Source: Geojedonia litorea
GTDB taxonomy: Bacteria > Bacteroidota > Bacteroidia > Flavobacteriales > Flavobacteriaceae
Reading direction: 5' to 3'
Length of the DNA: 64,000 bases
Assembly: GCF_042654525.1 (NCBI RefSeq)
Contig: NZ_JBHSGP010000005.1
Coordinates: 1 to 64,000, forward strand
Made by a program: the position numbers and the translations under genes
The notes under the pieces: model-generated
Seen by the model: the letters and a program-made list of their open reading frames with translations, nothing else
Told to the model about the DNA's origin: nothing
The model's database searches: none
Shown: positions 1 to 8,893 of the stretch, one piece after another
Position numbering within the stretch: position 1 is the first letter of the stretch
How the letters are laid out: the number at the start of each line of letters is the position of its first letter

Positions 1-2
1 AT

Positions 3-690
3 AATGCTTCAAGTATAACCCTAACACAAGGTGGTGTATGGAGTAGTTCAGATTGTGATGGCGATGGCGATCCAAATGGCACAGATCCAGATTCAAACGA
101 TCCTTGTATTTATAGTGCAGGAAGTACTTCAGACACGAGTAATGCAGTGTGGCAAGCAGCCGACTGTGATGGCGATGGCGATGCCAATGGTACAGACCCA
201 GATTCAAACAATCCATGTGTTTATACAGCAGGAAGCACGCCAGATACGAGCAATCCAGTATGGCAAGCAGCCGACTGTGATGGTGATGGAGTCACAAATG
301 GCGATGAGACCACAGATGGTACTGATGTAAATGATCCTTGTGATTATAATGCTGCAAGTATAACCTTAACACAAGGTGGTGTATGGAGTAGTTCAGATTG
401 TGATGGCGATGGCGATGCCAATGGTACAGACCCAGATTCAAACAATCCATGTGTTTATACAGCAGGAAGCACGCCAGATACGAGCAATCCAGTATGGCAA
501 GCAGCCGACTGTGATGGTGATGGAGTCACAAATGGCGATGAGACCACAGATGGTACTGATGTAAATGATCCTTGTGATTATAATGCTGCAAGTATAACCT
601 TAACACAAGGTGGTGTATGGAGTAGTTCAGATTGTGATGGCGATGGTGTAACTAATGGTGATGAGACTACTGATGGTACAAATCCGAATG
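3..690 (+). repeat. Upstream block of the same repeat family
   Basis: The GGTGGTGTATGG landmark stands at 30, 375 and 609. The last two are 234 bp apart. The first interval is 345 bp, i.e. one unit plus an extra ~111-bp half unit. The block continues beyond the left window edge and decays after about 690 into diverged copies. Confidence 0.85.
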
Positions 691-3458
691 ATGTGTGTAG
701 CTATAATGACTCAAGCGTGACTTTAGTTCAAGGTAGTAATTGGAATGAAGCGGATTGTGATGGTGATGGTAATGTGAATAGAACTGATCCAAATCCATTA
801 GCACCAGTAGCTTTAGATGACAATACGACTGCGGATGTTGGTGTTCCAAAAACATATAATATCATATTTAATGATGATTTTTTAACTGGAAGTATTATTA
901 CTGTATTAGCAACGGGAACAGCATCTGGAACAATTAGTGTTAATCAAGCTACAGGAGAACTCACTTATACAGCATTAGCAAGTGAAGATAATAGTACAGT
1001 TACGGTTGATTATCAAGTGTGTAATGGTTCGGTGTGTGCAACTGCAACCCATTATATTACAATACCAGCATGTGTAGATTCCGATGGTGATAATATTTGT
1101 GATACTGTAGATCCAGAACCAAATAACCCATGTGAGCCTAAATCTAATCCAGATTGGCAGCCAGTAAATACAAGTGATTGTGATGGTGATGGCGTTGTCT
1201 ATAGTGATGAAATTAATGATGGCACTGATCCCAATAATCCGTGTGATTATAATGCTTCAAGTATAACCCTAACACAAGGTGGTGTATGGAGTAGTTCAGA
1301 TTGTGATGGCGATGGCGATCCAAATGGCACAGATCCAGATTCAAACGATCCTTGTATTTATAGTGCAGGAAGTACACCAGATACGAGTAATGTAGTATGG
1401 CAAGCAGCCGACTGTGATGGTGATGGTGTCACAAATGGTGATGAGACCACAGATGGTACTGATGTAAATGATCCATGTGATTATAATGCTTCAAGTATAA
1501 CCCTAACACAAGGTGGTGTATGGAGTAGTTCAGATTGTGATGGCGATGGCGATGCGAACGGGATAGACCCAGATTCCAATAACCCATGTGTTTACACAGC
1601 AGGTAGTACGCCAGACACGAGTAATGCAGTATGGCAAGCAGCCGACTGTGATGGTGATGGAGTCACAAATGGTGATGAGACCACAGATGGTACTGATGTA
1701 AATGATCCATGTGATTATAATGCTGCAAGTATAACCCTAACACAAGGTGGTGTATGGAGTAGTTCAGATTGTGATGGCGATGGCGATCCAAATGGCACAG
1801 ATCCAGATTCAAACGATCCTTGTATTTATAGTGCAGGAAGTACACCAGACACGAGTAATGCAGTGTGGCAAGCAGCCGACTGTGATGGTGATGGAGTCAC
1901 AAATGGTGATGAGACCACAGATGGTACTGATGTAAATGATCCATGTGATTATAATGCTTCAAGTATAACCCTAACACAAGGTGGTGTATGGAGTAGTTCA
2001 GATTGTGATGGCGATGGCGATCCAAATGGCACAGATCCAGATTCAAACGATCCTTGTATTTATAGTGCAGGAAGTACACCAGACACGAGTAATGCAGTGT
2101 GGCAAGCAGCCGACTGTGATGGTGATGGAGTCACAAATGGTGATGAGACCACAGATGGTACTGATGTAAATGATCCATGTGATTATAATGCTTCAAGTAT
2201 AACCCTAACACAAGGTGGTGTATGGAGTAGTTCAGATTGTGATGGCGATGGCGATCCAAATGGCACAGATCCAGATTCAAACGATCCTTGTATTTATAGT
2301 GCAGGAAGTACACCAGACACGAGTAATGCAGTGTGGCAAGCAGCCGACTGTGATGGTGATGGAGTCACAAATGGTGATGAGACCACAGATGGTACTGATG
2401 TAAATGATCCATGTGATTATAATGCTTCAAGTATAACCCTAACACAAGGTGGTGTATGGAGTAGTTCAGATTGTGATGGCGATGGCGATCCAAATGGCAC
2501 AGATCCAGATTCAAACGATCCTTGTATTTATAGTGCAGGAAGTACACCAGACACGAGTAATGCAGTGTGGCAAGCAGCCGACTGTGATGGCGATGGCGAT
2601 GCCAATGGTACAGACCCAGATTCCAATAACCCATGTGTTTACACAGCAGGTAGTACGCCAGATACGAGCAATCCAGTTTGGCAAGCAGCCGACTGTGATG
2701 GTGATGGAGTCACAAATGATGATGAGACCACAGATGGTACTGATGTAAATGATCCATGTGATTATAACAGCTCGAGTATTACTTTACCAGTAACTAACAC
2801 ATGTAACATAAATTTTGATTTAGAAATTTCTAAAACTGTTAATATCGCAGAACCAATGGTAGATGAGGAAGTTGTGTTTACGATTGCAATCTCTAATATT
2901 GGTGATGTTATCGCAACAAATGTAAGAGTTGAAGAAATTATTCCAAGCGGGTATACTTATACATCTTCGATTGCAACTTCAGGAAATTACAGTTTTGAGA
3001 ATGGAGAATGGATGATTGATGAAGTAGCCCCAGGAGGTGTTGAACTTTTAGAACTTAAAGCTAAAGTATTAGGCTTTGGTGATTATCTTAATACGGCTTC
3101 GATTTTAAGTTCGGAAGGTGGATCTGATTTAAATTTGAATAATAATTCATCAAGTGTATCGGTAGATCCAATTTGCTTGACAATATACAATGAGTTTTCT
3201 CCAAATGGAGATGGCGTCAATGATAACTTTATAATTGATTGTATAGAAAATTACCCAAATAACACATTAGAAATTTATAACCGTTGGGGCAATATAGTAT
3301 ATGCCACTAAAAAATACTCTAATAACTGGGACGGTACGTCCAATGGTAGAGTGGTGTTAAATGAATCAAATAAACTACCCGTAGGTACTTATTATTATGT
3401 ATTAAATCTAGGGGATGATTCAAAACCAAAAGTTGGTTGGTTATATATTAATAGATAG
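3..3458 (+). CDS. Giant T9SS-exported repeat adhesin, 3' part (5' end outside window)
   Basis: The frame is open from the window edge, so this is the C-terminal 1151 residues of a larger cell-surface protein. It holds about 21 acidic DCDGDG motifs followed by NGxD, the pattern of thrombospondin type 3 Ca-binding repeats, in 78-residue units with four Cys each. An Ig/cadherin-like domain (about bases 800-1075) interrupts the repeats. A DUF11-type beta-sandwich follows (about 2810-3170). The last ~95 residues are a gliding-motility-associated C-terminal domain (ends with NGDGVND, YNRWG, W-DG-, LPVGTYYY, GWLYI), which is the type B sorting signal of the type IX secretion system. A PorP/SprF gene lies 28 bases downstream, as is usual for type B substrates. 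Family role: surface adhesion or gliding. The ligand is unknown. The first ATG in the window, at 147, is internal and not the start. Confidence 0.9.
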   Translation, partial: NASSITLTQGGVWSSSDCDGDGDPNGTDPDSNDPCIYSAGSTSDTSNAVWQAADCDGDGDANGTDPDSNNPCVYTAGSTPDTSNPVWQAADCDGDGVTNGDETTDGTDVNDPCDYNAASITLTQGGVWSSSDCDGDGDANGTDPDSNNPCVYTAGSTPDTSNPVWQAADCDGDGVTNGDETTDGTDVNDPCDYNAASITLTQGGVWSSSDCDGDGVTNGDETTDGTNPNDVCSYNDSSVTLVQGSNWNEADCDGDGNVNRTDPNPLAPVALDDNTTADVGVPKTYNIIFNDDFLTGSIITVLATGTASGTISVNQATGELTYTALASEDNSTVTVDYQVCNGSVCATATHYITIPACVDSDGDNICDTVDPEPNNPCEPKSNPDWQPVNTSDCDGDGVVYSDEINDGTDPNNPCDYNASSITLTQGGVWSSSDCDGDGDPNGTDPDSNDPCIYSAGSTPDTSNVVWQAADCDGDGVTNGDETTDGTDVNDPCDYNASSITLTQGGVWSSSDCDGDGDANGIDPDSNNPCVYTAGSTPDTSNAVWQAADCDGDGVTNGDETTDGTDVNDPCDYNAASITLTQGGVWSSSDCDGDGDPNGTDPDSNDPCIYSAGSTPDTSNAVWQAADCDGDGVTNGDETTDGTDVNDPCDYNASSITLTQGGVWSSSDCDGDGDPNGTDPDSNDPCIYSAGSTPDTSNAVWQAADCDGDGVTNGDETTDGTDVNDPCDYNASSITLTQGGVWSSSDCDGDGDPNGTDPDSNDPCIYSAGSTPDTSNAVWQAADCDGDGVTNGDETTDGTDVNDPCDYNASSITLTQGGVWSSSDCDGDGDPNGTDPDSNDPCIYSAGSTPDTSNAVWQAADCDGDGDANGTDPDSNNPCVYTAGSTPDTSNPVWQAADCDGDGVTNDDETTDGTDVNDPCDYNSSSITLPVTNTCNINFDLEISKTVNIAEPMVDEEVVFTIAISNIGDVIATNVRVEEIIPSGYTYTSSIATSGNYSFENGEWMIDEVAPGGVELLELKAKVLGFGDYLNTASILSSEGGSDLNLNNNSSSVSVDPICLTIYNEFSPNGDGVNDNFIIDCIENYPNNTLEIYNRWGNIVYATKKYSNNWDGTSNGRVVLNESNKLPVGTYYYVLNLGDDSKPKVGWLYINR
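1236..2764 (+). repeat. Tandem array of near-identical 234-bp units
   Basis: A fixed landmark (GGTGGTGTATGG) recurs at 1278, 1512, 1746, 1980, 2214 and 2448, exactly 234 bp apart, and encodes the 78-residue adhesin unit. The central units differ by only a few bases, including silent sites, so they were recently duplicated or homogenised. The last unit changes to a DANG/NPV variant and is followed by unique sequence. Confidence 0.93.
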
Positions 3459-3486
3459 TTAGTTTATAAATAAAACAAAGTTAGAA

Positions 3487-4410
3487 ATGACACATAAATT
3501 AGTTTTAAAAGGAATAATAGTAGCTGTGTTTATGCTGCTAATACATACAAGTTTTGCACAGCAAGACCCTCAATACACACAGTATATGTATAATACATTA
3601 AGTGTTAATCCGGCTTATGCTGGCCAAAGACAGGTTTTGAGTGTTACAGGTTTATATAGAACTCAATGGGTAGGAATAGACGGTGCACCAGAAACCCAAA
3701 CATTTGCTGTTCATACACCACTTCGAAATGAAAAGCTAGGATTGGGGCTTTCTGTAGTGAACGATGCATTAGGCCCAGCAACAGAGAGCTATATCGATGC
3801 TAATTTTTCGTATACTCTTTTAGTAAACAAAGCTTTGACAAAATTGTCCTTTGGAGTAAAAGCAGGTATGCATTTATTGCAAACTGATTGGAGTAAGGGT
3901 AAATATAAAAATCCTGATGCCGTGTTTAATGAAAATATGAGTTTGATTTCTCCAACTATAGGTGCAGGGTTATACTTGCATAATCAAAATTGGTATTTAG
4001 GGGTGGCTATTCCAAATTTTTTAACAACCAAGCATTATGACGACTTTCAGGAATCTGTAGCTTCAGAACGATTACATTATTACGCTATTGCGGGTTATGT
4101 TTTTGATATCAATGAACATACAAAGTTGAAGCCTGCTGTATTAGTTAAGGCAGTTTCAGGCGCACCTATAATAGCAGATGTGTCAGCCAATCTTTTATTA
4201 AGGAATAAAATCACTCTTGGCTTGGCTTATCGATGGGATGATGCTTTTAGTGGACTAGTAGGGTTTCAATTGTCTCAAGGTCTTTATATAGGATATGCTT
4301 ATGATACTACCACAACAAACTTAAATAATTATAATAGTGGCTCACATGAAATTATGCTGCGTTTTGAATTACAAAAATTAGGAAAAATTATTTCACCTCG
4401 ATTCTTTTAA
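3487..4410 (+). CDS. PorP/SprF family type IX secretion membrane protein
   Basis: 307 residues. It starts with a signal peptide ending in FAQ, then the family signature QDPQYTQYMYN, NPAYAG and the LYRTQWVG segment. The rest alternates like an outer membrane beta-barrel. PorP/SprF proteins sit in the outer membrane and are needed for export or attachment of partner adhesins with a type B C-terminal domain (SprF with SprB in Flavobacterium). The gene follows such an adhesin by 28 bases and precedes an OmpA-like gene by 13, so an operon is likely. I infer it is the dedicated partner of the upstream adhesin. Confidence 0.92.
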   Translation: MTHKLVLKGIIVAVFMLLIHTSFAQQDPQYTQYMYNTLSVNPAYAGQRQVLSVTGLYRTQWVGIDGAPETQTFAVHTPLRNEKLGLGLSVVNDALGPATESYIDANFSYTLLVNKALTKLSFGVKAGMHLLQTDWSKGKYKNPDAVFNENMSLISPTIGAGLYLHNQNWYLGVAIPNFLTTKHYDDFQESVASERLHYYAIAGYVFDINEHTKLKPAVLVKAVSGAPIIADVSANLLLRNKITLGLAYRWDDAFSGLVGFQLSQGLYIGYAYDTTTTNLNNYNSGSHEIMLRFELQKLGKIISPRFF

Positions 4411-4423
4411 AAACTATATACTT

Positions 4424-6376
4424 ATGACTATAAATAGAATAACAACTATCACATTTTGCTTACTTTTTGCTATTGGGTATTCTCAAAACAGGAAAATTAG
4501 AAAAGCCGATAATGCCTACAACGAGTTTTCATATGTTAAAACGAGTGACATATTGTTAGATGTAGCAAACAAGGGTTTCAAGTCTGTTGATTTACTTAAA
4601 CAACTTGGTAACTCATTTTATTTCAATAATAAAATGGCAGAAGCCGTGAAATGGTATGGTGAGTTAATAAATTTAAACGAATTTAAAGCTGATGAGCATT
4701 TTGATACAGAATATTATTTTAGATATGCTCAAGCCCTAAAATCTATTGAAAATTATGAAGAATCTGATAAATGGATGCAGAAATTTTATAATGCCAATTC
4801 TTCAGATTTAAGAGGAAAATCATATCAACAACATAAGGACTATTTGACTCAAATAGAAGGGCTTAGTCAGGATTTTCAAATCTTCAATTTAGAGATTAAC
4901 ACAAAATATTCAGATTTTGGAGGCATTCTTTATAATGATCAGGTCATTTTTTCTTCAGCTCGTGGCAAGGGAAGAACATATGCTTGGAACAATCAGCCTT
5001 TCTTAAATTTATATATGGCTAAAAGTCAGGATGGAGGAACTTCTTTTGATGAACCAATTAAATGGGATAAAACCATTAATTCTAAATTTCACGAATCCTC
5101 ATTGACATTTTATAAAAACGATGAATTCATGTTTTTTACCAGAAACAATTTTATCGATCACATTGAAAATAGAAGTAAAGATGGTATAAATAAGTTGAAA
5201 ATTTTTCAAGCATCATTTGAAAACAATGAGTGGGGTAATATAAAATCTGTACATTTTAATAGTGATGAGTATAATGTAGCTCACCCTTCGGTTAATGCTA
5301 GTGGTACTAAAATGTACTTCGCTTCAGATATGCCTGGAACTTATGGTAAATCAGATATCTATATGGTTGCTATAAATAAGGATGGCAGTTTGGGTGTTCC
5401 AGAAAATTTAGGGCCATATATTAATACAGAAGGTCATGAAACTTTTCCGTTTATAAACGCTAAAGGAGACTTGTTTTTTGCATCTAATGGAATTGTTGGT
5501 CTTGGAGGTTTAGATGTTTTTGTAATTAGAGATTTCGAAACTAAGATGGATCAAAAAGTAGCCTTTGAACCCAAAAATCTAGGTATGCCCATTAATAGTT
5601 CGAAAGATGATTTTGCGTATTATGAAAATTTAGAAACGCGTAAAGGGTTTTTTAGTTCAAATAGAGCAGGAGGTAAAGGCGATGATGACATCTATGGATT
5701 TACAATTCCAAGGTGTACTCAAACTGTAGTGGGGAGCATATGGGATAAAAACTCAAACAATCTCTTGACTAATGTTATTGTGACGCTTTTAGATTCAACA
5801 GGAAACACTATAAATCAAGCTGTAGTTGATGATGAAAGTCAATTTATGTTTAATGAATTAGACTGTGAAAAGGCTTACTTAATAAGAGCCGAAAAAGAGG
5901 GGTATGCAACTTTTGAAAAACGATTTGAGACGGCATCTCAAAAGGAAACATTGTCTGCAGATCTAATTTTAGAAAAAGAAAATATTGAGATTAGCGTAGG
6001 TTCAGATTTAGCCAAAACCCTAAATATTCCAATAATTTACTTCAATACTGATGATGATAACATTACAGGAGAATCTGAAATACAGTTACAAAAATTACTA
6101 GCAGTTCTTAATAGTTATCCAAACATGGTCATTGAAGTTAACTCACATACCGATAGTAGAGGTACTCGGGAGTACAACGATAATTTATCCAATCGAAGAG
6201 TAGTGTCTACCATAAAATACCTAACACAAGTTGGTGGTATCTCGGCTAGCAGAATTAAAGGAAAGGGTTATGGAGAACGCAAGTTGGTAAATGATTGTGG
6301 CGACAATTCTAAATGTTCAGATGAAGAACATTTACAAAATAGAAGAAGTGAGTTTATAATTATCAGTATGAATTAA
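4424..6376 (+). CDS. OmpA-family protein with TPR, PD40 propeller and CarboxypepD_reg domains
   Basis: 650 residues. Order: signal peptide (ends GYSQ), a TPR-like helical region (about 25-145), WD40-like PD40 beta-propeller repeats (about 150-430; for example the HPSVNASGTKMYFASD segment), a CarboxypepD_reg-type domain (about 435-515), and an OmpA C-terminal peptidoglycan-binding domain (about 535-650; NSHTDSRG, then N-RR). This architecture commonly follows PorP/SprF and adhesin genes in flavobacteria and is thought to anchor T9SS surface complexes to peptidoglycan. Position as the third gene of the adhesin cassette supports that. Its exact contribution here is inference. Confidence 0.88.
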   Translation: MTINRITTITFCLLFAIGYSQNRKIRKADNAYNEFSYVKTSDILLDVANKGFKSVDLLKQLGNSFYFNNKMAEAVKWYGELINLNEFKADEHFDTEYYFRYAQALKSIENYEESDKWMQKFYNANSSDLRGKSYQQHKDYLTQIEGLSQDFQIFNLEINTKYSDFGGILYNDQVIFSSARGKGRTYAWNNQPFLNLYMAKSQDGGTSFDEPIKWDKTINSKFHESSLTFYKNDEFMFFTRNNFIDHIENRSKDGINKLKIFQASFENNEWGNIKSVHFNSDEYNVAHPSVNASGTKMYFASDMPGTYGKSDIYMVAINKDGSLGVPENLGPYINTEGHETFPFINAKGDLFFASNGIVGLGGLDVFVIRDFETKMDQKVAFEPKNLGMPINSSKDDFAYYENLETRKGFFSSNRAGGKGDDDIYGFTIPRCTQTVVGSIWDKNSNNLLTNVIVTLLDSTGNTINQAVVDDESQFMFNELDCEKAYLIRAEKEGYATFEKRFETASQKETLSADLILEKENIEISVGSDLAKTLNIPIIYFNTDDDNITGESEIQLQKLLAVLNSYPNMVIEVNSHTDSRGTREYNDNLSNRRVVSTIKYLTQVGGISASRIKGKGYGERKLVNDCGDNSKCSDEEHLQNRRSEFIIISMN

Positions 6377-6449
6377 GTACTCTAGTCAAAAGGTATTACT
6401 TATTTTTATATAGTTATCCATAAATAATGCTAAACTATAAATTAGTTAG

Positions 6450-6457
6450 TATTTTTG
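6450..6457 (+). promoter_or_regulatory. -7 box TATTTTTG of the idi operon
   Basis: Matches the Bacteroidota TAnnTTTG element. It ends only 6 bases before the idi ATG at 6464, so the transcript should have almost no leader. No convincing -33 TTG was seen. Confidence 0.55.
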
Positions 6458-6463
6458 TATTCT

Positions 6464-6988
6464 ATGATAGAAGAACAGGTTATTCTTGTAGACGAAAATG
6501 ACGAAAAAATTGGGCTAATGCCTAAAATGGAAGCTCATGAAAAAGCCTTGCTGCATCGCGCTTTTTCGGTATTTGTATTTAATGACAACAACGAATTAAT
6601 GTTGCAGCAAAGAGCATCTCATAAATACCATTCACCTGGGCTGTGGACCAATACATGCTGTAGTCATCAACGAGATGGAGAAAGCAATATTGAAGCAGGA
6701 AAACGTCGGTTGCAGGAAGAAATGGGATTTGTTACCGAATTGACCGAAATTATGTCGTTTATATACAAAGCACCATTTGATAATGGTTTGACCGAGCATG
6801 AATTTGATCATGTAATGATAGGGACTTATAATAAGGATCCTAAAATTAATTTCGATGAAGTTGCCAGCTGGAAATGGATGCCATTGGAAGAGGTTAAAAA
6901 TGATATTGAAATGTCTCCAGAACACTACACGGCCTGGTTTAAAATTATTTTTGATAAGTTTTATCAACACATAAACATTGCAAAATGA
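6464..6988 (+). CDS. idi: Isopentenyl-diphosphate delta-isomerase, type 1
   Basis: 174 residues starting MIEEQVILVDENDE. It interconverts IPP and DMAPP in isoprenoid synthesis. The sequence shows the IDI-1/NUDIX fold: HRAFSVFVF, the CCSHQRDGE segment with the active-site Cys, the LQEEMGF part of the NUDIX helix, and the HEFDHV metal-ligand region. A TTG nine bases upstream is in frame, but it lies inside the promoter box, so ATG 6464 is preferred. The stop overlaps the start of queD (ATGA). Length is normal for the family. Confidence 0.95.
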   Translation: MIEEQVILVDENDEKIGLMPKMEAHEKALLHRAFSVFVFNDNNELMLQQRASHKYHSPGLWTNTCCSHQRDGESNIEAGKRRLQEEMGFVTELTEIMSFIYKAPFDNGLTEHEFDHVMIGTYNKDPKINFDEVASWKWMPLEEVKNDIEMSPEHYTAWFKIIFDKFYQHINIAK

Positions 6989-7395
6989 TAGTTACTGTTA
7001 GCAGAAAGGCTCATTTTAATGCCGCACATCGCTTATATAGAAAAGATTGGAGCGATGAAAAGAATAATCAAGTATTTGGCAAGTGTAGCAATCCTAATTT
7101 TCATGGCCACAATTACGAATTGATTGTTAGTGTTACGGGTAAAATTAATAAAGAAACAGGCTATGTGATTGATATGAAAGATTTAAAAGATATCATTAAA
7201 GAAGAAGTTGAAGATGCCTTTGATCATAAAAATTTGAATATTGAAGTAGAAGCTTTCAAAGACCTGAATCCCACTGCCGAAAATATTGTTGTAGTTATTT
7301 ACAATAAAATTAAACCTCGTTTAGATTCACTATTAGATTTAGAGGTTATACTCTACGAAACACCAAGGAATTTTGTTTCCTATTCCGGAAGATAA
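6985..7395 (+). CDS. queD: 6-carboxytetrahydropterin synthase / 6-pyruvoyltetrahydropterin synthase family
   Basis: 136 residues. Zn-binding histidines appear in HFNAAHRL and in NFHGHNYEL, the catalytic Cys just before the latter (FGKCSN), and the ETPRNF end motif. QueD converts dihydroneopterin triphosphate to CPH4 for queuosine synthesis. Some family members act as PTPS. It overlaps idi by 4 bases and manA by 1 (TAATG), so the three genes are translationally coupled although their pathways are unrelated. No other queuosine gene is in the window. Confidence 0.92.
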   Translation: MIVTVSRKAHFNAAHRLYRKDWSDEKNNQVFGKCSNPNFHGHNYELIVSVTGKINKETGYVIDMKDLKDIIKEEVEDAFDHKNLNIEVEAFKDLNPTAENIVVVIYNKIKPRLDSLLDLEVILYETPRNFVSYSGR

Positions 7396-8366
7396 TGACA
7401 GATTCTTTATATCCATTTAAGTTCCATCCAATTTTAAAAGAACGCATTTGGGGTGGGCAAAAGTTAAAAAACTATTTAAACAAAAATAGCCAATCTACTA
7501 AAGTCGGGGAGAGTTGGGAAATAAGTGACGTCGAAGGTGATACATCAATAATTAGTAATGGAAAATTTAAAGGACAATCCTTAAAACAAATACTACTTGA
7601 CCAAAAGGAAAAGTTAATTGGTCATAAAAATCACCAAGTTTTTGGTGATAAGTTTCCACTACTTATCAAATTTATTGATGCGAGAGAAGATCTTTCTATT
7701 CAATTACATCCAAATGATCAATTAGCAGCTAAACGCCACAATTCCTTTGGTAAAACAGAAATGTGGTATGTGATGCAAGCAGACGCAGGTTCTAATTTAA
7801 TTGTAGGATTTAATCAACAAGTGACACCAGAGCTTTATTTAAAGCACTTAAATGATAAAACCTTAACCCAAATTCTAAACTTTGATGAAGTTAAAGCTGG
7901 AGACACATACTTTATTGAGGTTGGTCGAGTACATGCTATAGGTGCAGGAGTGTTGTTGGCTGAAATACAGCAAACTAGTGATATTACATATCGTATTTAT
8001 GACTGGGATCGGGTTGATGATCAAGGTAATGAACGAGAACTTCATAATGATTTGGCTATAGATGCCATTGACTTTGAAATGAAAAATGATTTTAAAGTTC
8101 AATATGAAACCGTAAAAAACAAGCCTAATCAAATGGTGAGATGTAATTATTTTACAACTAATTATTTAAATTTAGATGGGCTTTTTAAACGAGATAATCA
8201 CCACGACTCGTTTATGATTTATATCTGCACTGAAGGGGAAGCAACAATCCATTGCAGTAATTCACTTACCACTTTGAAAAAAGGAGAAACAGTATTGATT
8301 CCAGCTGGAATCAAGTCCTTCGAAATTAGTGCTGAAAATGTAACACTATTAGAAGTTTATGTGTAA
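7395..8366 (+). CDS. manA: Mannose-6-phosphate isomerase, class I
   Basis: 323 residues, the short class I form. It interconverts fructose-6-P and mannose-6-P, feeding GDP-mannose and surface polysaccharide. The Zn-site regions are visible: SIQLHPND, GKTEMWYV and VGRVHAIGAG. The C-terminal half is a second cupin. It is the last gene of the tightly packed idi-queD-manA run. Confidence 0.93.
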   Translation: MTDSLYPFKFHPILKERIWGGQKLKNYLNKNSQSTKVGESWEISDVEGDTSIISNGKFKGQSLKQILLDQKEKLIGHKNHQVFGDKFPLLIKFIDAREDLSIQLHPNDQLAAKRHNSFGKTEMWYVMQADAGSNLIVGFNQQVTPELYLKHLNDKTLTQILNFDEVKAGDTYFIEVGRVHAIGAGVLLAEIQQTSDITYRIYDWDRVDDQGNERELHNDLAIDAIDFEMKNDFKVQYETVKNKPNQMVRCNYFTTNYLNLDGLFKRDNHHDSFMIYICTEGEATIHCSNSLTTLKKGETVLIPAGIKSFEISAENVTLLEVYV

Positions 8367-8398
8367 TTTTGTGCACTTAATAAATACAATTTTATATT

Positions 8399-8668
8399 AT
8401 GGCAAATGTTAGAGACCTAAAAAAAGATATTAACTACGTTTTAGGCGATATCATAGAAGCAGTCTATGTCTGGGAATATTCTAATACCGACAAAGACACT
8501 AAAAAAAGTGAAGCAATTATTGATGAAGCAATTGAAGTTTTTGATGAGTTGATTGCAAAAGTAAATGATAAAAGTGTTGAGAATAAAAAAGCACATTTTA
8601 AAAGTATCAATCAAGAATTAGAAACTAAAGGAAGAGCACTAATTGAGAAAATTAATAAGCTAGGCTAA
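8399..8668 (+). CDS. Small conserved helical protein of unknown function
   Basis: 89 residues, highly charged and predicted mostly helical, without signal peptide or membrane segment. It starts MANVRDLKKDINYVLGDII. I recognise it only as a type of small uncharacterised protein common in Flavobacteriia and can name no domain. It lies 32 bases after manA and just before tRNA-Thr. Absence of Cys and strong codon bias agree with a real soluble protein. Confidence 0.75.
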   Translation: MANVRDLKKDINYVLGDIIEAVYVWEYSNTDKDTKKSEAIIDEAIEVFDELIAKVNDKSVENKKAHFKSINQELETKGRALIEKINKLG

Positions 8669-8681
8669 TTTCGAAAAATTA

Positions 8682-8712
8682 TTTGCAAATATCGTCTGCT
8701 AGATTATATTTG
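8682..8712 (+). promoter_or_regulatory. Promoter of tRNA-Thr
   Basis: A -33 TTTG (8682-8685), a 19-base spacer and a -7 TATATTTG (8705-8712) fit the Bacteroidota sigma-A consensus closely. The tRNA begins 11 bases after the box. Confidence 0.75.
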
Positions 8713-8723
8713 CATCTTGTTTT

Positions 8724-8797
8724 GCCGATGTAGCTCAGCTGGCTAGAGCAGCTGATTTGTAATCAGCAGGTCGTGGGTTCGAGTCCCTCCATCGGCT
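8724..8797 (+). tRNA. tRNA-Thr (anticodon TGT)
   Basis: 74 nt cloverleaf. The acceptor stem GCCGATG pairs with CATCGGC, the anticodon stem-loop has loop TTTGTAA with anticodon TGT (reads ACA), and the T loop is GGTTCGAGTCC. CCA is not encoded. Discriminator base T. Confidence 0.97.
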
Positions 8798-8800
8798 CAA
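8782..8800 (+). repeat. Direct repeat, copy 1 (tRNA-Thr 3' end)
   Basis: The 19 bases AGTCCCTCCATCGGCTCAA cover the T arm and acceptor 3' side of the tRNA and recur exactly at 8894-8912. This is the layout of an attachment-site duplication. Confidence 0.85.
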
Positions 8801-8806
8801 TAATAG

Positions 8807-8837
8807 ACCTCAATCCTACATAGTGATTGGGGTTTTT
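8807..8837 (+). terminator. Terminator after tRNA-Thr
   Basis: Stem ACCTCAATC / GATTGGGGT (one G-U pair) with a 9-base loop, then a run of five T. Confidence 0.8.
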
Positions 8838-8851
8838 CTTTGCAAACGTTT

Positions 8852-8893
8852 TGTCGCTTGAGCGAGAAGTTTATCCCGAGCGTAGTCGAGGGA
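8852..8893. repeat. Possible dispersed GC-richer repeat element
   Basis: GTCGCTTGAGCGAG and TCCCGAGCGTAGTCGAGGGA are imperfectly self-complementary and clearly GC-richer than the flanks. Sequences of the type CCCGAGCG-AGTCGAGGG are familiar as dispersed intergenic repeats in Bacteroidota. Only one copy is in this window, so the assignment rests on recall. It abuts the second tRNA 3'-end copy. Confidence 0.45.

Noticed and set aside
667..2634. Several His/Tyr-rich open frames on the minus strand and Met-rich frames on the plus strand inside the adhesin
   Set aside because: They recur at the 234-bp period and are shadows of the repeat coding frame.
1..2764. Regular direct repeats resembling a CRISPR array
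   Set aside because: They are 234-bp coding repeats in one open frame, without short palindromic repeats, unique spacers or cas genes.
6632..6970. 112-codon minus-strand ORF inside idi
   Set aside because: Fully antisense to a well-recognised gene and without family features.
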